A DNA stretch of 64,000 bases from Luteolibacter sp. GTDB lineage: Bacteria; Verrucomicrobiota; Verrucomicrobiia; Verrucomicrobiales; Akkermansiaceae. Below, piece after piece: positions 1-9,459 of this stretch. Position numbers and translations under genes: made by a program. Location: NCBI GenBank assembly GCA_030828305.1, contig JAURCU010000003.1:1-64000 (forward strand), given 5' to 3'. Position 1 is the first letter of the stretch; every line of letters begins with the position of its first letter. The notes under the pieces are model-generated. The model saw nothing but the letters and a program-made list of their open reading frames with translations, was not told the origin of the DNA and did no database searches.

Positions 1-77
1 ACCGCGACTTTGGGCGCTTTCAAACTGCGTTCTCGTCTTCCTTTGTCTCCAGCGTTGCTGGAGCCGGCAGTCAGACT
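1..77. repeat. Direct repeat copy 1, containing the last ~19 nt of tRNA-Thr plus downstream flank
   Basis: 77 nt accgcgactttgggcg...gccggcagtcagact is identical to 144-220 (offset 143); may extend left of the window. Confidence 0.93.
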
Positions 78-143
78 GATTCCCACTGCGTGTGAATCCA
101 ATCCAGCCAGCACGACTGCGTCGTGTGAATGGTTACCGTCGCG

Positions 144-220
144 ACCGCGACTTTGGGCGCTTTCAAACTGCGTTCTCGTCTTCCTTTGTCTCCAGCGTTG
201 CTGGAGCCGGCAGTCAGACT
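144..220. repeat. Direct repeat copy 2, overlapping the 3' end of the intact tRNA-Thr
   Basis: Identical to 1-77. Confidence 0.93.
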
Positions 221-277
221 CGAACTGACGACCTGATGTTTACAAAACACCTGCTCTACCAACTGAGCTATACCGGC
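202..277 (-). tRNA. tRNA-Thr (anticodon TGT), CCA encoded
   Basis: Reverse complement GCCGGTATAGCTCAGTTGGTAGAGCAGGTGTTTTGTAAACATCAGGTCGTCAGTTCGAGTCTGACTGCCGGCTCCA folds as a cloverleaf; anticodon loop TTTGTAA. Confidence 0.95.
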
Positions 278-455
278 GAATCAACGCGTGAGGGCTGAAG
301 TATTGTGATCTTGGGAACACTGGGAAGCCGAAAATAGCCAAGATCAACTTTTGTCATGAGTGCTTTTGGTGGACATGCAGTTTTTTAGGCGAGAAAAAAG
401 CTGCAGAATTGCGTGCACCCGTTGCGGCTCCCAGTAATGGAGATGTGAATGCGCT

Positions 456-3400
456 CTACTCAAACTCCAGCGGATCGAAGGTCGGAATGGGGATGGCCTC
501 AGGCTTGTGCACCTTGAGTAGAGCCTTGCCGGCGCGGGCCTGCATGGCCTTCCACTTGGGATAGACTCGGAAGTCCTTGCCGGCCGGTCCGCCACGAAGG
601 TAGGTGACCTCGATGTATTCAATGACGTTACGCAGGGCTTCGGCAGCCACTTTGGAGTCCTCGGTGCTGTATTGCGGGGCACGCTCGGCATTGCTGACCA
701 AGCTCTCCACGGCGTCCGCCACTCCATTCTCGAGGCAGAACATCAAGGAACTCAGGGCGCGGGCATCATAGATGGTGGCCAGGTAAGTGATTAGATCTTT
801 GTTCATGCTCAATTTGATCATCGGCTCGACAAAATCCATACGCTCTTTGTCAGTGATATCTCCAAAGCCCTTGGGTCCGAGAACCAGGCGGCGCACAGCG
901 TGACTGCCAACGACCTCAGCGCTCTTCTTATCCTCAAGTGCGAACTTGAGAAGGATCTTGTCGGCACGACGCGAGGGTGAGTAGGAGAGAGCTTTCGCCA
1001 GCAGGTTGAATTCGGTTTTGCTATCGGTGGCATTGGCTTTTTCAAGTAGGTTGAGGCAGGTCTCGTCGCTAATTTTGGCGAGCACCATGTAGGCGCTGCC
1101 CTTTTCTCCGATTTCCAACTCTGGGAGTTCCTTGATCAGGCGGTCGCGGATGGCAGCACTTTGTTTGGAACCGGCAGCAAGTTTACAGAGCGCTTCTTGA
1201 CACCCAACTTGGTCGAGCTCGTGAGCGGAGGTCTTGAGGTGGGCAATGAGCGTATCAACTGCATTCATCTTTTGAATGTCGGCCATGGTATGGAGGGCCT
1301 GATAGCGCAGTTGCTCGTGTTTCGTGGCGAGCGCTTTCTCGGCAAGTTTTGCGCCCTTGCTATCCCCGCTGAGAGCGAAGGCTGCCAGAATGCCGATGGC
1401 GTTTTGCGGATGATGCTCGGGATGGAATTCTTGGATTAGCAAGTCCGCGCCACCGGTTTTGATTGCGTTGGCTGCAAGTAGGCGGCTGCGCTCACGTAGA
1501 CGGAAATAATCGTGGTTGAGGTAGGGTACAAGTATTTCAGCCACATCGGGCCCCAACAGTTCGGCGAGACGATCCATGGCAGCTAATTTGCGAAACACAT
1601 CGCGGCGCTGGGGATCCTTGAGGGTCTTAATGCAGTGCTTGATCTGCTCTCCGCTGCCTTTGAGTTGTTTCAATTCGGAGTCAAATACCTTGGAGATATC
1701 GGCCTGCATGCTTGGCAGTTGGGTGGGCTTGTCTTTTTTGCTGGCAATCTCGGGGTACAGAATGCGCAGAGGCACTTCGACACTCTTGTAGTTGGTGCTC
1801 TTGTTTTTGATCGAGAAACTGAGCACCGGATTGTCGATCAGCGCCGTTTCCATGGCCGGCAGGATTTCAAGAAATGCGGCGGGATTCTGTCGGATGGCCT
1901 GAGGATCGCATAGAGGCTCCTTGTAGGTGGAGCCGGCGCGGACATGAGGTAAAATGTAGGACTTCTTGCGCAGATAGTAAGCGGTTGAGAGCAGGGTCTC
2001 TTGATAGCCGAGTGGCTCGAGGATTCCCCGGGCTGGTTTCGAACGGTTTGCAAACATCTGGTCACCGATCTGTTCCTCCTCGGCAGCGTAGATGAGAGGC
2101 CCTGCCAGACGCATGATGGTATCCTTGTCCCATTTTCCATTGACTGCGCCCATGAAGGAATTGCCTGCGGGATCTAGCAGAATCAGGCGCTCGAGCACCT
2201 TATGGACCAAATCCGGATCGTGGCCGGAGTCGAAAGGTTTGTTGCCCAGAGGACCCTGTGAACCAAAGAGGATGCCCTGGGTGTGGTTGCCGAGATGATT
2301 GGGCTCACTGGTTTGCTCCTCCTCAATGGTGGCCTTGAGCATCGCGAGTTGACTTTCCCTGTCGATACTCAGTGGGGCTTTTTTGTCTTTTTGTTGCCCA
2401 CCTTTGGCGATGGTTCGCGAGGCAGTGATCTGGACAAAATCGGGTTGGTCGGTGAGAAGTGGGGTGACCTTGCTCAGGTTGGAAAGAATGGTGTCCTCGC
2501 CGCAGTTTTGCAGGCTGCGCAGAGCACCGTCGATGTAGCGTGGGTTGTCGCTCTCGAGTAGCTTGAGGATTCCCGGGAGCACCTCCTTGTCTCCGTTGAG
2601 ATGTCGCTTGCCTAGCTCCTTGGCGAAGTTCTCCCGTGCTTTTGGATAGAAACAGTCGAGGATTTCGAGGATTTCCTGAGTGCTGCGCTCTTGCCAGGGA
2701 ACGCCGTCCATGGCGCGCAGGGCAGGATCATTGAATTGTTTGCGGGCACTGGAGAACATGCGTTTCATCTCACGATCGGTCATGTGATAGGAATCGGGGA
2801 TGTTCTTGCCGGTGATGATGAGTTGTTTGTAGATGGAGGCTTGATGCAGCACCTGGGTGGCAGTTTCGTTGCGTAGTTCCCCATAGCCGCCGTGATAGAT
2901 AAAGCGGCCGGTGTGCGTGCGACTCAGGGTGCGACGCCAGCGCAGGTTGCGCTCCTGGTAGGCGCGCAGCTGTGGGCCGTTGAGATTGGAAGCCCAAGAG
3001 GACCAATTGCCGTGATAGTCATGGGCGTGGCCTCCGCGACGGGTGAAGGCACAGTGACCCGACATGCGGGCGAAGTATTTGGCTTTATAGTCTTCACCGA
3101 GCAGCATCATCGAGAAGGCAACACCGGTGTTCTTGCCGTTGGAGTCGTCCGAACCGTAGGCGCCATGGTCGCCATAGGGAATGCAGCCCTGGTCGGTGTA
3201 TGAGCCGAAGAATTGGGTGGCGCGTTTGACCGCCAGATCGATGTGTGGATTTTCGATGCCCAGTTTCTGGGCAAGGGTTACCAGAAAATAGCAGCGGTTA
3301 CCGGCAGCATTGAGCGCACCGTAGCCGGGATTCATCTTGTGAAATTCGCCACCATTGAACTTGGGAAAAGCGAAGGTGTGGCCCCAGCTGCCGAGTTGAC

Positions 3401-4469
3401 TCTGCCCCATCGCGGCTTCGATGGCATATTTGCGCAGGGCTGGAAGAACGTATTCGTCTTTGGTGGCCTCGTAGTAGAGGGCACAATAGAGTCCATTGTA
3501 TCCGTGATGCCAGGTTTGATACCCATTGTATCCGCGATATCCGGGTTTGAAGCGTTCGCCGATGGTCTCAGTGGGCGGGCGCCAAGGGCTGTGCTTGCTG
3601 CGCACCCATTGATGCACGAGCTTCTTGTATTCCGGTTTGCCGGTTGAGAGCAGCGCCATGGCTTCGATGACACCACCACGACCACTGCGACTATTGCCGG
3701 GAACCTCGACGAATTTCTCCTCAAGCACTTTGCAGGCCTTTTCGATGATGGCCTTGGTCTTGGGACAATCCTCAAGCAGGCCGTCACCGTAGTCAGGAAG
3801 GACCTCGAGCTTGAGCTCAACATCCATCTCTGTGGGGATGATGGGAAATTTGTCGAAGCTGGTCTGTTTGACCTCTTGGGTTCTCTCTTCTTCTTCCTTC
3901 CAGTCGTAAAGCGTGTTGTCGTCCTTGGCGGCTTCGAATAATTTATCGACGTCCACGGAACTGACATCTTGTCTGCCACTGCGTTTGACATAATTTTGAT
4001 CGCGCCAGACATTGAAGACAATCTTGCCCTTGTTGATTTCGCGCTCGGCTTCGATGATGGCGTTGCCAGTCTTGATGCCCAAGTGACCGCCCGGCTTGAA
4101 GGCGACCCCATTGATGCCAGTGATGACATCACCGGGTAGCAGCTTGCCATCAGCAGGGGAGTCTTTGATGGTGCCTTGCACCAACATCTGGTAGCCACCG
4201 AAATTGCCGGACATGATTACGGCAATGCCGGTGGGCCCGAGATTCCAGACCGGACGTTTGCCCTTCTTTGGAGGGGGAGGCAGGTCCTCACCCTTGGTTA
4301 GATCCGGAAGATTTTTTGGAGTATTTTGATAGTAGACTTCCTCGTCAGCGCTGCCGCTCTCAATAATCTGCAGCGCCTGCTCCATGGTCATGGTGCGCTC
4401 ATCGGCGAGTGCGGATAGGACGATCGTGGCGCCAAAGACAAGGGTGGCGGCAATACGGGAAGATTTCAT
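456..4469 (-). CDS. Secreted PDZ-like / HEAT-repeat-like protein (DUF6288-type)
   Basis: 1337 aa ORF with signal peptide; PDZ-like segment (GTIKDSPADGKLLPGDVITGINGVAF); helical repeats toward the C-terminus; start overlaps the upstream stop as ATGA. Confidence 0.75.
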   Translation of the reverse strand: MKSSRIAATLVFGATIVLSALADERTMTMEQALQIIESGSADEEVYYQNTPKNLPDLTKGEDLPPPPKKGKRPVWNLGPTGIAVIMSGNFGGYQMLVQGTIKDSPADGKLLPGDVITGINGVAFKPGGHLGIKTGNAIIEAEREINKGKIVFNVWRDQNYVKRSGRQDVSSVDVDKLFEAAKDDNTLYDWKEEEERTQEVKQTSFDKFPIIPTEMDVELKLEVLPDYGDGLLEDCPKTKAIIEKACKVLEEKFVEVPGNSRSGRGGVIEAMALLSTGKPEYKKLVHQWVRSKHSPWRPPTETIGERFKPGYRGYNGYQTWHHGYNGLYCALYYEATKDEYVLPALRKYAIEAAMGQSQLGSWGHTFAFPKFNGGEFHKMNPGYGALNAAGNRCYFLVTLAQKLGIENPHIDLAVKRATQFFGSYTDQGCIPYGDHGAYGSDDSNGKNTGVAFSMMLLGEDYKAKYFARMSGHCAFTRRGGHAHDYHGNWSSWASNLNGPQLRAYQERNLRWRRTLSRTHTGRFIYHGGYGELRNETATQVLHQASIYKQLIITGKNIPDSYHMTDREMKRMFSSARKQFNDPALRAMDGVPWQERSTQEILEILDCFYPKARENFAKELGKRHLNGDKEVLPGILKLLESDNPRYIDGALRSLQNCGEDTILSNLSKVTPLLTDQPDFVQITASRTIAKGGQQKDKKAPLSIDRESQLAMLKATIEEEQTSEPNHLGNHTQGILFGSQGPLGNKPFDSGHDPDLVHKVLERLILLDPAGNSFMGAVNGKWDKDTIMRLAGPLIYAAEEEQIGDQMFANRSKPARGILEPLGYQETLLSTAYYLRKKSYILPHVRAGSTYKEPLCDPQAIRQNPAAFLEILPAMETALIDNPVLSFSIKNKSTNYKSVEVPLRILYPEIASKKDKPTQLPSMQADISKVFDSELKQLKGSGEQIKHCIKTLKDPQRRDVFRKLAAMDRLAELLGPDVAEILVPYLNHDYFRLRERSRLLAANAIKTGGADLLIQEFHPEHHPQNAIGILAAFALSGDSKGAKLAEKALATKHEQLRYQALHTMADIQKMNAVDTLIAHLKTSAHELDQVGCQEALCKLAAGSKQSAAIRDRLIKELPELEIGEKGSAYMVLAKISDETCLNLLEKANATDSKTEFNLLAKALSYSPSRRADKILLKFALEDKKSAEVVGSHAVRRLVLGPKGFGDITDKERMDFVEPMIKLSMNKDLITYLATIYDARALSSLMFCLENGVADAVESLVSNAERAPQYSTEDSKVAAEALRNVIEYIEVTYLRGGPAGKDFRVYPKWKAMQARAGKALLKVHKPEAIPIPTFDPLEFE

Positions 4470-5647
4470 AACTCTGAGGGCTTGGTTTTTTTGGGGATGA
4501 TGTAAAGCGACATGCGGCTGTGCGAGGCGCGCTCCTTGAAAGCCTCGAAGGCTTGATCCGAGAGTTCCTCCGCACAGTCCCAGACGAGGTGGACGTATTG
4601 GGGTGCTCGGGCCCGGGTGATGCGGCGGTGCTTTAGTTGGCTAAGGCAGTAACCAAGAAGGCTAAGAGCCCTCTCTGAATCGTCACAGATGAAACTGGCG
4701 CGGCCATACCAAGCAGATTCCATCACCAACTCGTTGGTGATGCGTTCGTCGACTTCGATCAAGTCGAGGCGGTATGGCCATCTCTTGAGAATGGCGAGTG
4801 AAGATCTGATATCTTCGGTCTTGTCCTGGCGATCGGTGAAGTAAATCCATTGGTCACCACGGCGGGTGAACCAGGCCAATTGGCTTGTGATGTCACGTCG
4901 GGCCTTGTCGGGTTGGTTGAAAATCACCGGCAGGGGGGTGAAGGCCTGCAGCCAGGAACTTGGCAGGGGAACGGGCCTCACTGCTTCCTGGTAGATGTTG
5001 GCGCGGCGCAGGTAGTCGAGCATGAGAACGACCGCTGCCAGGATCATGAGGTAGAAGGTGAAATTCAGATTCCAGAGATCGAGCTTTTGGGAGAGCACTA
5101 CGGAGGCCTCATCCATAAGGATGGGTTCGGGTGCTTGCTCTTGTTGAAGAGCAGTAATGTCCGCGCCTTCGGTCTTGGTCTTGGCACCAATTTTGCTCTC
5201 GAGACTGTCATCTTGCTCGGTGTTTTCGCCTCGTTGCTTCTTGTTGCTTTTCCACGCCGGCTCGTCCTCGCCGATGATTGCTTTCATGTATTTGAGGTCG
5301 ACCTCGTCCATGCCGGCGGTGTCGAGGTTCTCACCCCGGGAATCTTCCGCAAACTGGATGTTGTCGACCTGATCGGTGCGCGACTCGATCATAGCCTGCT
5401 CTTTCTCACGCTGCGCATCGGCCATCTTGGCGAGTTGAATTGAGGGGTCGACCTGTACCAGACTCACATGGTTGGTTGAGTTGTGGCGTGCACCGATCAA
5501 CGCGGCCAGCGCCAAGGCAAAGCCAATGTAGGGCAAAAAGCGATGAGGCCTGAACCAGTGAAGCAACCACACGGCCAAAGCACCCACTCCCAGTGCAATA
5601 CTGAGGTAGCCAATGGTGCTGAATGCTTGCCAGTTCATGCTTGTCAA
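4466..5647 (-). CDS. Membrane protein of unknown function
   Basis: 393 aa; two N-terminal TM segments, a further TM (FTFYLMILAAVVLMLDYL) and a soluble C-terminal domain; in the operon. Confidence 0.75.
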   Translation of the reverse strand: MTSMNWQAFSTIGYLSIALGVGALAVWLLHWFRPHRFLPYIGFALALAALIGARHNSTNHVSLVQVDPSIQLAKMADAQREKEQAMIESRTDQVDNIQFAEDSRGENLDTAGMDEVDLKYMKAIIGEDEPAWKSNKKQRGENTEQDDSLESKIGAKTKTEGADITALQQEQAPEPILMDEASVVLSQKLDLWNLNFTFYLMILAAVVLMLDYLRRANIYQEAVRPVPLPSSWLQAFTPLPVIFNQPDKARRDITSQLAWFTRRGDQWIYFTDRQDKTEDIRSSLAILKRWPYRLDLIEVDERITNELVMESAWYGRASFICDDSERALSLLGYCLSQLKHRRITRARAPQYVHLVWDCAEELSDQAFEAFKERASHSRMSLYIIPKKTKPSEL

Positions 5648-5657
5648 AAAATAAGGA

Positions 5658-7298
5658 TTATTTGCTCTTCTTTTGGTTACGCCGGACCTTGGAGATTGCG
5701 TCGTCCCACTGGTTGAAGGCGTAGTAAGTGATGTTGAGACCCAAGCTCATGGCGACGTCACGGGTTTGGGGGTCGACGTCGGTATAGCCCTGGGATTTCC
5801 AGGCGTCGTTCATGTCGCCGGGGTGATAGAAACATACCCAACGGCCCTCATGTTTGATGCCAAGTGCCCGGCGTCCGCCGTGGGCCCAGAGGGGCGGTGC
5901 TCCATTAGGAAATGAGTAGGGCAATTGGAAGAGCATGTCATCGTCCGCAATGTCGATGAGTGGTTTGTCGGGGAAGACCTGACGCATGAATCGGGTAAAA
6001 TCGTGGTGGAAGTTTGAGCTGCCCGCATCGGCCACCAGCATGCCGCCCTGCAGACAGTATTCGCGCATTATCTTGGCATCGGCCGAGCTGATGTTGCCCA
6101 TTCGGCCATTGCCTGTCATGTAGACAAAGGGCGGGAAGCCGTCGTCAGGATACTTCCTGAGCAGTGAGATCTTGTGCGACTCGCCCTTGTTGGCGATCTT
6201 CTTGAAGGGGGTGTTCTGTGCGAAGAATTTGAGGAAGTTGACGTCGGCTCCGCTCTTGCCCATGCCGTCATCCCAGCCCTGTCCTCCGTGATCGAGGCGG
6301 ATGAAGCGCACCTTCGAGTCGAGTGCTCCGTTGGGCCAACCGCCTTCCTTGCCGCCACCTTTACCGAGGTTGCCGGCGTTTGCCATAAGCGCGGCTTCGT
6401 AGGTCAGTTGGGTCTGCTTTTCCATGACTTGGTCGACCTCGGTTTCGTCGAGATCGGGTTGGTCGTAAATGATGGCGGAGTTGGGTCGCAGGGTAAGCTT
6501 CTTCTTGGGTTTCTTCTTGGGCTTCACGATCTTGACCATGGTGACCACCGGATTGCCACTGCCCTTGGGCACCTTGTAGGCCTCTACCTTGCCGTCGAAG
6601 AGTCCCAGCAGCCAGGGCAAGAGGATGATGAAGAAGAAGTGGGTGAAAATACTCCAATAGAGGGCCTTGCGGTGGCGCTTGTCACGGCCGTGGGTGCGGA
6701 TGTTCTCAAGACTGACATCGCCAATCATGGGCGCGCCTTCCGTGCGGGTGAATGCGCATACCACCTGTCGGCTGCGCAGCATCATTTTCAGCCATATTGC
6801 GTAGAGGGCGAGGCCGATTGCAGAACCACTCCAATTCCACCACTGTTTGAACGCATCAACGGGTTCAAGAAGCACTCCGGTGTCATCCGGATTGGCATTG
6901 GCGATAGCAAAGGAGGCGTGCCAACAAAGCGCCGAGAAGCCGAGCATCAAAAATAGAGTGAGCCATTGGGTGGCCTTCAGCGCGATCAGGCTCGCCTTGG
7001 TGCGCCGGATGAGGCCAAGAGCGCCGGTGATCAGGCAAAGCAGACCAAGGCCACCAATGACCCTGAAGCTTATCTGGAGGGCGAGGAGAATGTGCAGCTT
7101 TTCCCACAAGATTTGGATGCCAACCTTATCGGAGAGGAAATGCTCAAGAACGGCGTCTCCGTGATGGAAGACCGGCCAAGCCAAGCCGGCCACAGCCATA
7201 GTCGCCACGGCCACCACCCGTGCCTTGGGCGCGGAGGGACGAGTCGGAATCTGGTCGATTTCGAGATCAGTCAGGGTGGCTGGTGAAGCTTTGCTCAT
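5658..7298 (-). CDS. Multi-TM protein with TonB-like Lys/Pro linker and C-terminal DUF4159-like domain
   Basis: 546 aa; TMs, then VVTMVKIVKPKKKPKKKLTLRP, then VRFIRLDHGGQGW...GGMLVADAGSS...GRRALGIKHEGRWVCFYHPGDM typical of DUF4159. Confidence 0.78.
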   Translation of the reverse strand: MSKASPATLTDLEIDQIPTRPSAPKARVVAVATMAVAGLAWPVFHHGDAVLEHFLSDKVGIQILWEKLHILLALQISFRVIGGLGLLCLITGALGLIRRTKASLIALKATQWLTLFLMLGFSALCWHASFAIANANPDDTGVLLEPVDAFKQWWNWSGSAIGLALYAIWLKMMLRSRQVVCAFTRTEGAPMIGDVSLENIRTHGRDKRHRKALYWSIFTHFFFIILLPWLLGLFDGKVEAYKVPKGSGNPVVTMVKIVKPKKKPKKKLTLRPNSAIIYDQPDLDETEVDQVMEKQTQLTYEAALMANAGNLGKGGGKEGGWPNGALDSKVRFIRLDHGGQGWDDGMGKSGADVNFLKFFAQNTPFKKIANKGESHKISLLRKYPDDGFPPFVYMTGNGRMGNISSADAKIMREYCLQGGMLVADAGSSNFHHDFTRFMRQVFPDKPLIDIADDDMLFQLPYSFPNGAPPLWAHGGRRALGIKHEGRWVCFYHPGDMNDAWKSQGYTDVDPQTRDVAMSLGLNITYYAFNQWDDAISKVRRNQKKSK

Positions 7299-7385
7299 CC
7301 AAGGGGTGTCAGGCAGGCAGGGGGGTGGGAATCAAGGGGTTGGGAGAGGGAATGTGAAATCCTGAGCTGGGCAGGATTGAACTGC

Positions 7386-7850
7386 TTATTTGAAGAGATC
7401 CTCGGTGTTGTCGACGGGAGGCAGTTCTTTGGGCGGATCGAGTTTCTCTTTCAATTGTTGCTCGATGGCGGAGTCGCCACGGATTTCGCCTTCCTTGGGA
7501 GGGTTGCCCTCCTGGCTGTCGTCATTAGCAGGAGCTTCAGGCTGATCGGTGTCCGCGCTCTTGGGTGCCGAACGGCGGCCGGCCATCTGGCTTCTGAGTT
7601 GCTGGGTTTGAAGGCCGTGGGTCTTGGCGATCTTGGCCAGGGTTTCGTTGGCCTCCTGAACGGCACGCTTGGTGCGCTCTTGCTCACTGAGCTTATCGTT
7701 GGGGGTAAACTTCCCGATCATAAAGGGGATGCTAGTGATCAGGATCACGACCAAGTGTACGATAACAGTAAACACAACGATGCTTTTCAGGCCCCGCCCC
7801 TGAAAGTGGTTCATCAGATCATCGGGTAGTTGTTGGGTGGAATTTGACAT
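7386..7850 (-). CDS. Single-TM periplasmic-facing protein, TonB N-terminus-like
   Basis: 154 aa; N-terminal TM (SIVVFTVIVHLVVILITSIPF) followed by a charged, Pro-rich tail; adjacent to ExbD genes. Confidence 0.6.
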   Translation of the reverse strand: MSNSTQQLPDDLMNHFQGRGLKSIVVFTVIVHLVVILITSIPFMIGKFTPNDKLSEQERTKRAVQEANETLAKIAKTHGLQTQQLRSQMAGRRSAPKSADTDQPEAPANDDSQEGNPPKEGEIRGDSAIEQQLKEKLDPPKELPPVDNTEDLFK

Positions 7851-7916
7851 GGTGTCCTTGGGTTGAGTTGAGAGTGTGCTGGGTAATGTTTGGGTGAACT
7901 AATGTGACTGGATTTG

Positions 7917-8339
7917 CTATTGGGGTTGGTCTTCGCCCACGGCCATGAGGATGCCGCCACCGGCGGCTATGGCTTCAAGGACGGGTTCGAATTGTTCCTT
8001 GGGAAGATTGGCGTCACAGCTGAACTGGACCTTGCGCTCTTCATCGTCGGTAGTGTTGGCGGTGAGGGCACGCACACCCCATTCGATGTCCTTGGGGGAG
8101 TCATATTGGTAACCGTCGAGCCAGATCTGGCCATCTTCGTCGATTTGGACCCGAGCTACGACATTGACCTCCTCTTTCTCGACAAATTCGGACCAAGGCA
8201 GGGTCATGGGCTTGGGTCTATCCTTGGAAATTTCGGAGCAAACCATGAAAAAGATGATGAGCAGAAAGGCAATGTCGCCCATGCTCGCGATCGGCACGGC
8301 CACTTTCCTTCTCTTTTTGCTCTGACGTATTTTGGCCAT
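7917..8339 (-). CDS. ExbD/TolR family biopolymer transport protein
   Basis: 140 aa; MAKIRQSKKRRKVAVPIASMGDIAFLLIIFFMV, single TM with conserved Asp. Confidence 0.88.
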   Translation of the reverse strand: MAKIRQSKKRRKVAVPIASMGDIAFLLIIFFMVCSEISKDRPKPMTLPWSEFVEKEEVNVVARVQIDEDGQIWLDGYQYDSPKDIEWGVRALTANTTDDEERKVQFSCDANLPKEQFEPVLEAIAAGGGILMAVGEDQPQ

Positions 8340-8351
8340 GCTTAGCGGTTT

Positions 8352-8768
8352 CTATTTTTCGTCCTCCTTGACAAGGGCGATGACACCGCCATTGGTGCTG
8401 ATCGAGGCCATGGCCTGATAGTAGTTGCCGTAAGCAGTGCCGCGCGCGCTCTCGAGCATGATCACCCGATCCTTGGGATCTTTATCGAAGAGTTCGAGGG
8501 CGGCGAGCCGCTCGTTGAGCCCGGCAAGATCAACCGGCTTGTCGTTGAGGAAAATTTCCTGACCACGCAGGTTGACGATGGGCGTCTTGTCGGACTGGGA
8601 CTGGGCTGATTTTTCACCCGCGGGCATGTCCGCGGTAATGGACTTCACTTTGACCAGTGTGGTGGCAATGATGAAGTAGATGATCAGCAGGAAAGCGATG
8701 TCAGAGAACGAGCCGGTCGGGATTTCCCCCTCGCGGTGCTTCTTTTCTCTTTTGCTTTTTTTGCGCAT
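8352..8768 (-). CDS. ExbD/TolR family biopolymer transport protein
   Basis: 138 aa; GSFSDIAFLLIIYFIIATTLVKVKSI, single TM with conserved Asp. Confidence 0.88.
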   Translation of the reverse strand: MRKKSKREKKHREGEIPTGSFSDIAFLLIIYFIIATTLVKVKSITADMPAGEKSAQSQSDKTPIVNLRGQEIFLNDKPVDLAGLNERLAALELFDKDPKDRVIMLESARGTAYGNYYQAMASISTNGGVIALVKEDEK

Positions 8769-8808
8769 AACCGGGAACTCAGAATCAAGAGCTGAGAATC
8801 AGGAATGA

Positions 8809-9441
8809 TCAGTGTTGGGTCAGGATGAATTCGACCAACTCGCTGTTGGCCTCCTCGATCTCGAGTTCTATTTCATCGCTCCAGCGGTTGAAGACACTCT
8901 GGGGAATTACCGCGAAGAGGGCAACGATGAGGCCGGCTGCGGTGGTAATCATGGCCTCGGCAATGCCTTCTGCGACCTTGCTGTTGTCGCCACCGTCTGC
9001 CAGGCCGGCAAAGGAGGCGATCATGCCGGTCACGGTTCCGGTCATGCCCAGAAGGGGAGCGGCAGTGCCGATGGTGGTGAGAACATCAAGGCGCTTGTTG
9101 ACCACGTGCATGGATTGGGCACTGTAATCGTCCATGACCTGGCCCACGACCAGACGCATGGTTTCCGCATTCTCGCCCTTTTCCTTGAGCTGCTTGTAGG
9201 AGCGCAGTGCTGCGAGCAGAACTGATGCCAGAGGGCCTTTCGCGGCGATGCATTGCTCGGTGGCGGCGTCTATGTCGCCGGCTTTCAGGTGGTTGAGTAC
9301 CTTGATGCGCAGAGAGCGGGTATCGATGCTGCGATTGGCGCGGAAGGCGAACCAGCGGTCGTAGACGACAGCAAGAGTGACCATGCTGCAGATAAGCAGC
9401 GGGCCCATCATGTATTTGCCGTTGATGATGTGTTCTAGCAT
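8809..9441 (-). CDS. MotA/TolQ/ExbB proton channel family protein
   Basis: 210 aa; TIGTAAPLLGMTGTVTGMIASF...GIAEAMITTAAGLIVALFAVIP signature. Confidence 0.93.
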   Translation of the reverse strand: MLEHIINGKYMMGPLLICSMVTLAVVYDRWFAFRANRSIDTRSLRIKVLNHLKAGDIDAATEQCIAAKGPLASVLLAALRSYKQLKEKGENAETMRLVVGQVMDDYSAQSMHVVNKRLDVLTTIGTAAPLLGMTGTVTGMIASFAGLADGGDNSKVAEGIAEAMITTAAGLIVALFAVIPQSVFNRWSDEIELEIEEANSELVEFILTQH

Positions 9442-9459
9442 GGGATCGGGGTGTTGGTG

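Noticed and set aside
7917-9441. Zorya-type anti-phage system (ZorA/ZorB motor) as an explanation of ExbB/ExbD
   Set aside because: ExbB is short with no long tail, ExbD proteins lack an OmpA-like domain, and no helicase/nuclease ZorC-E partners are present.
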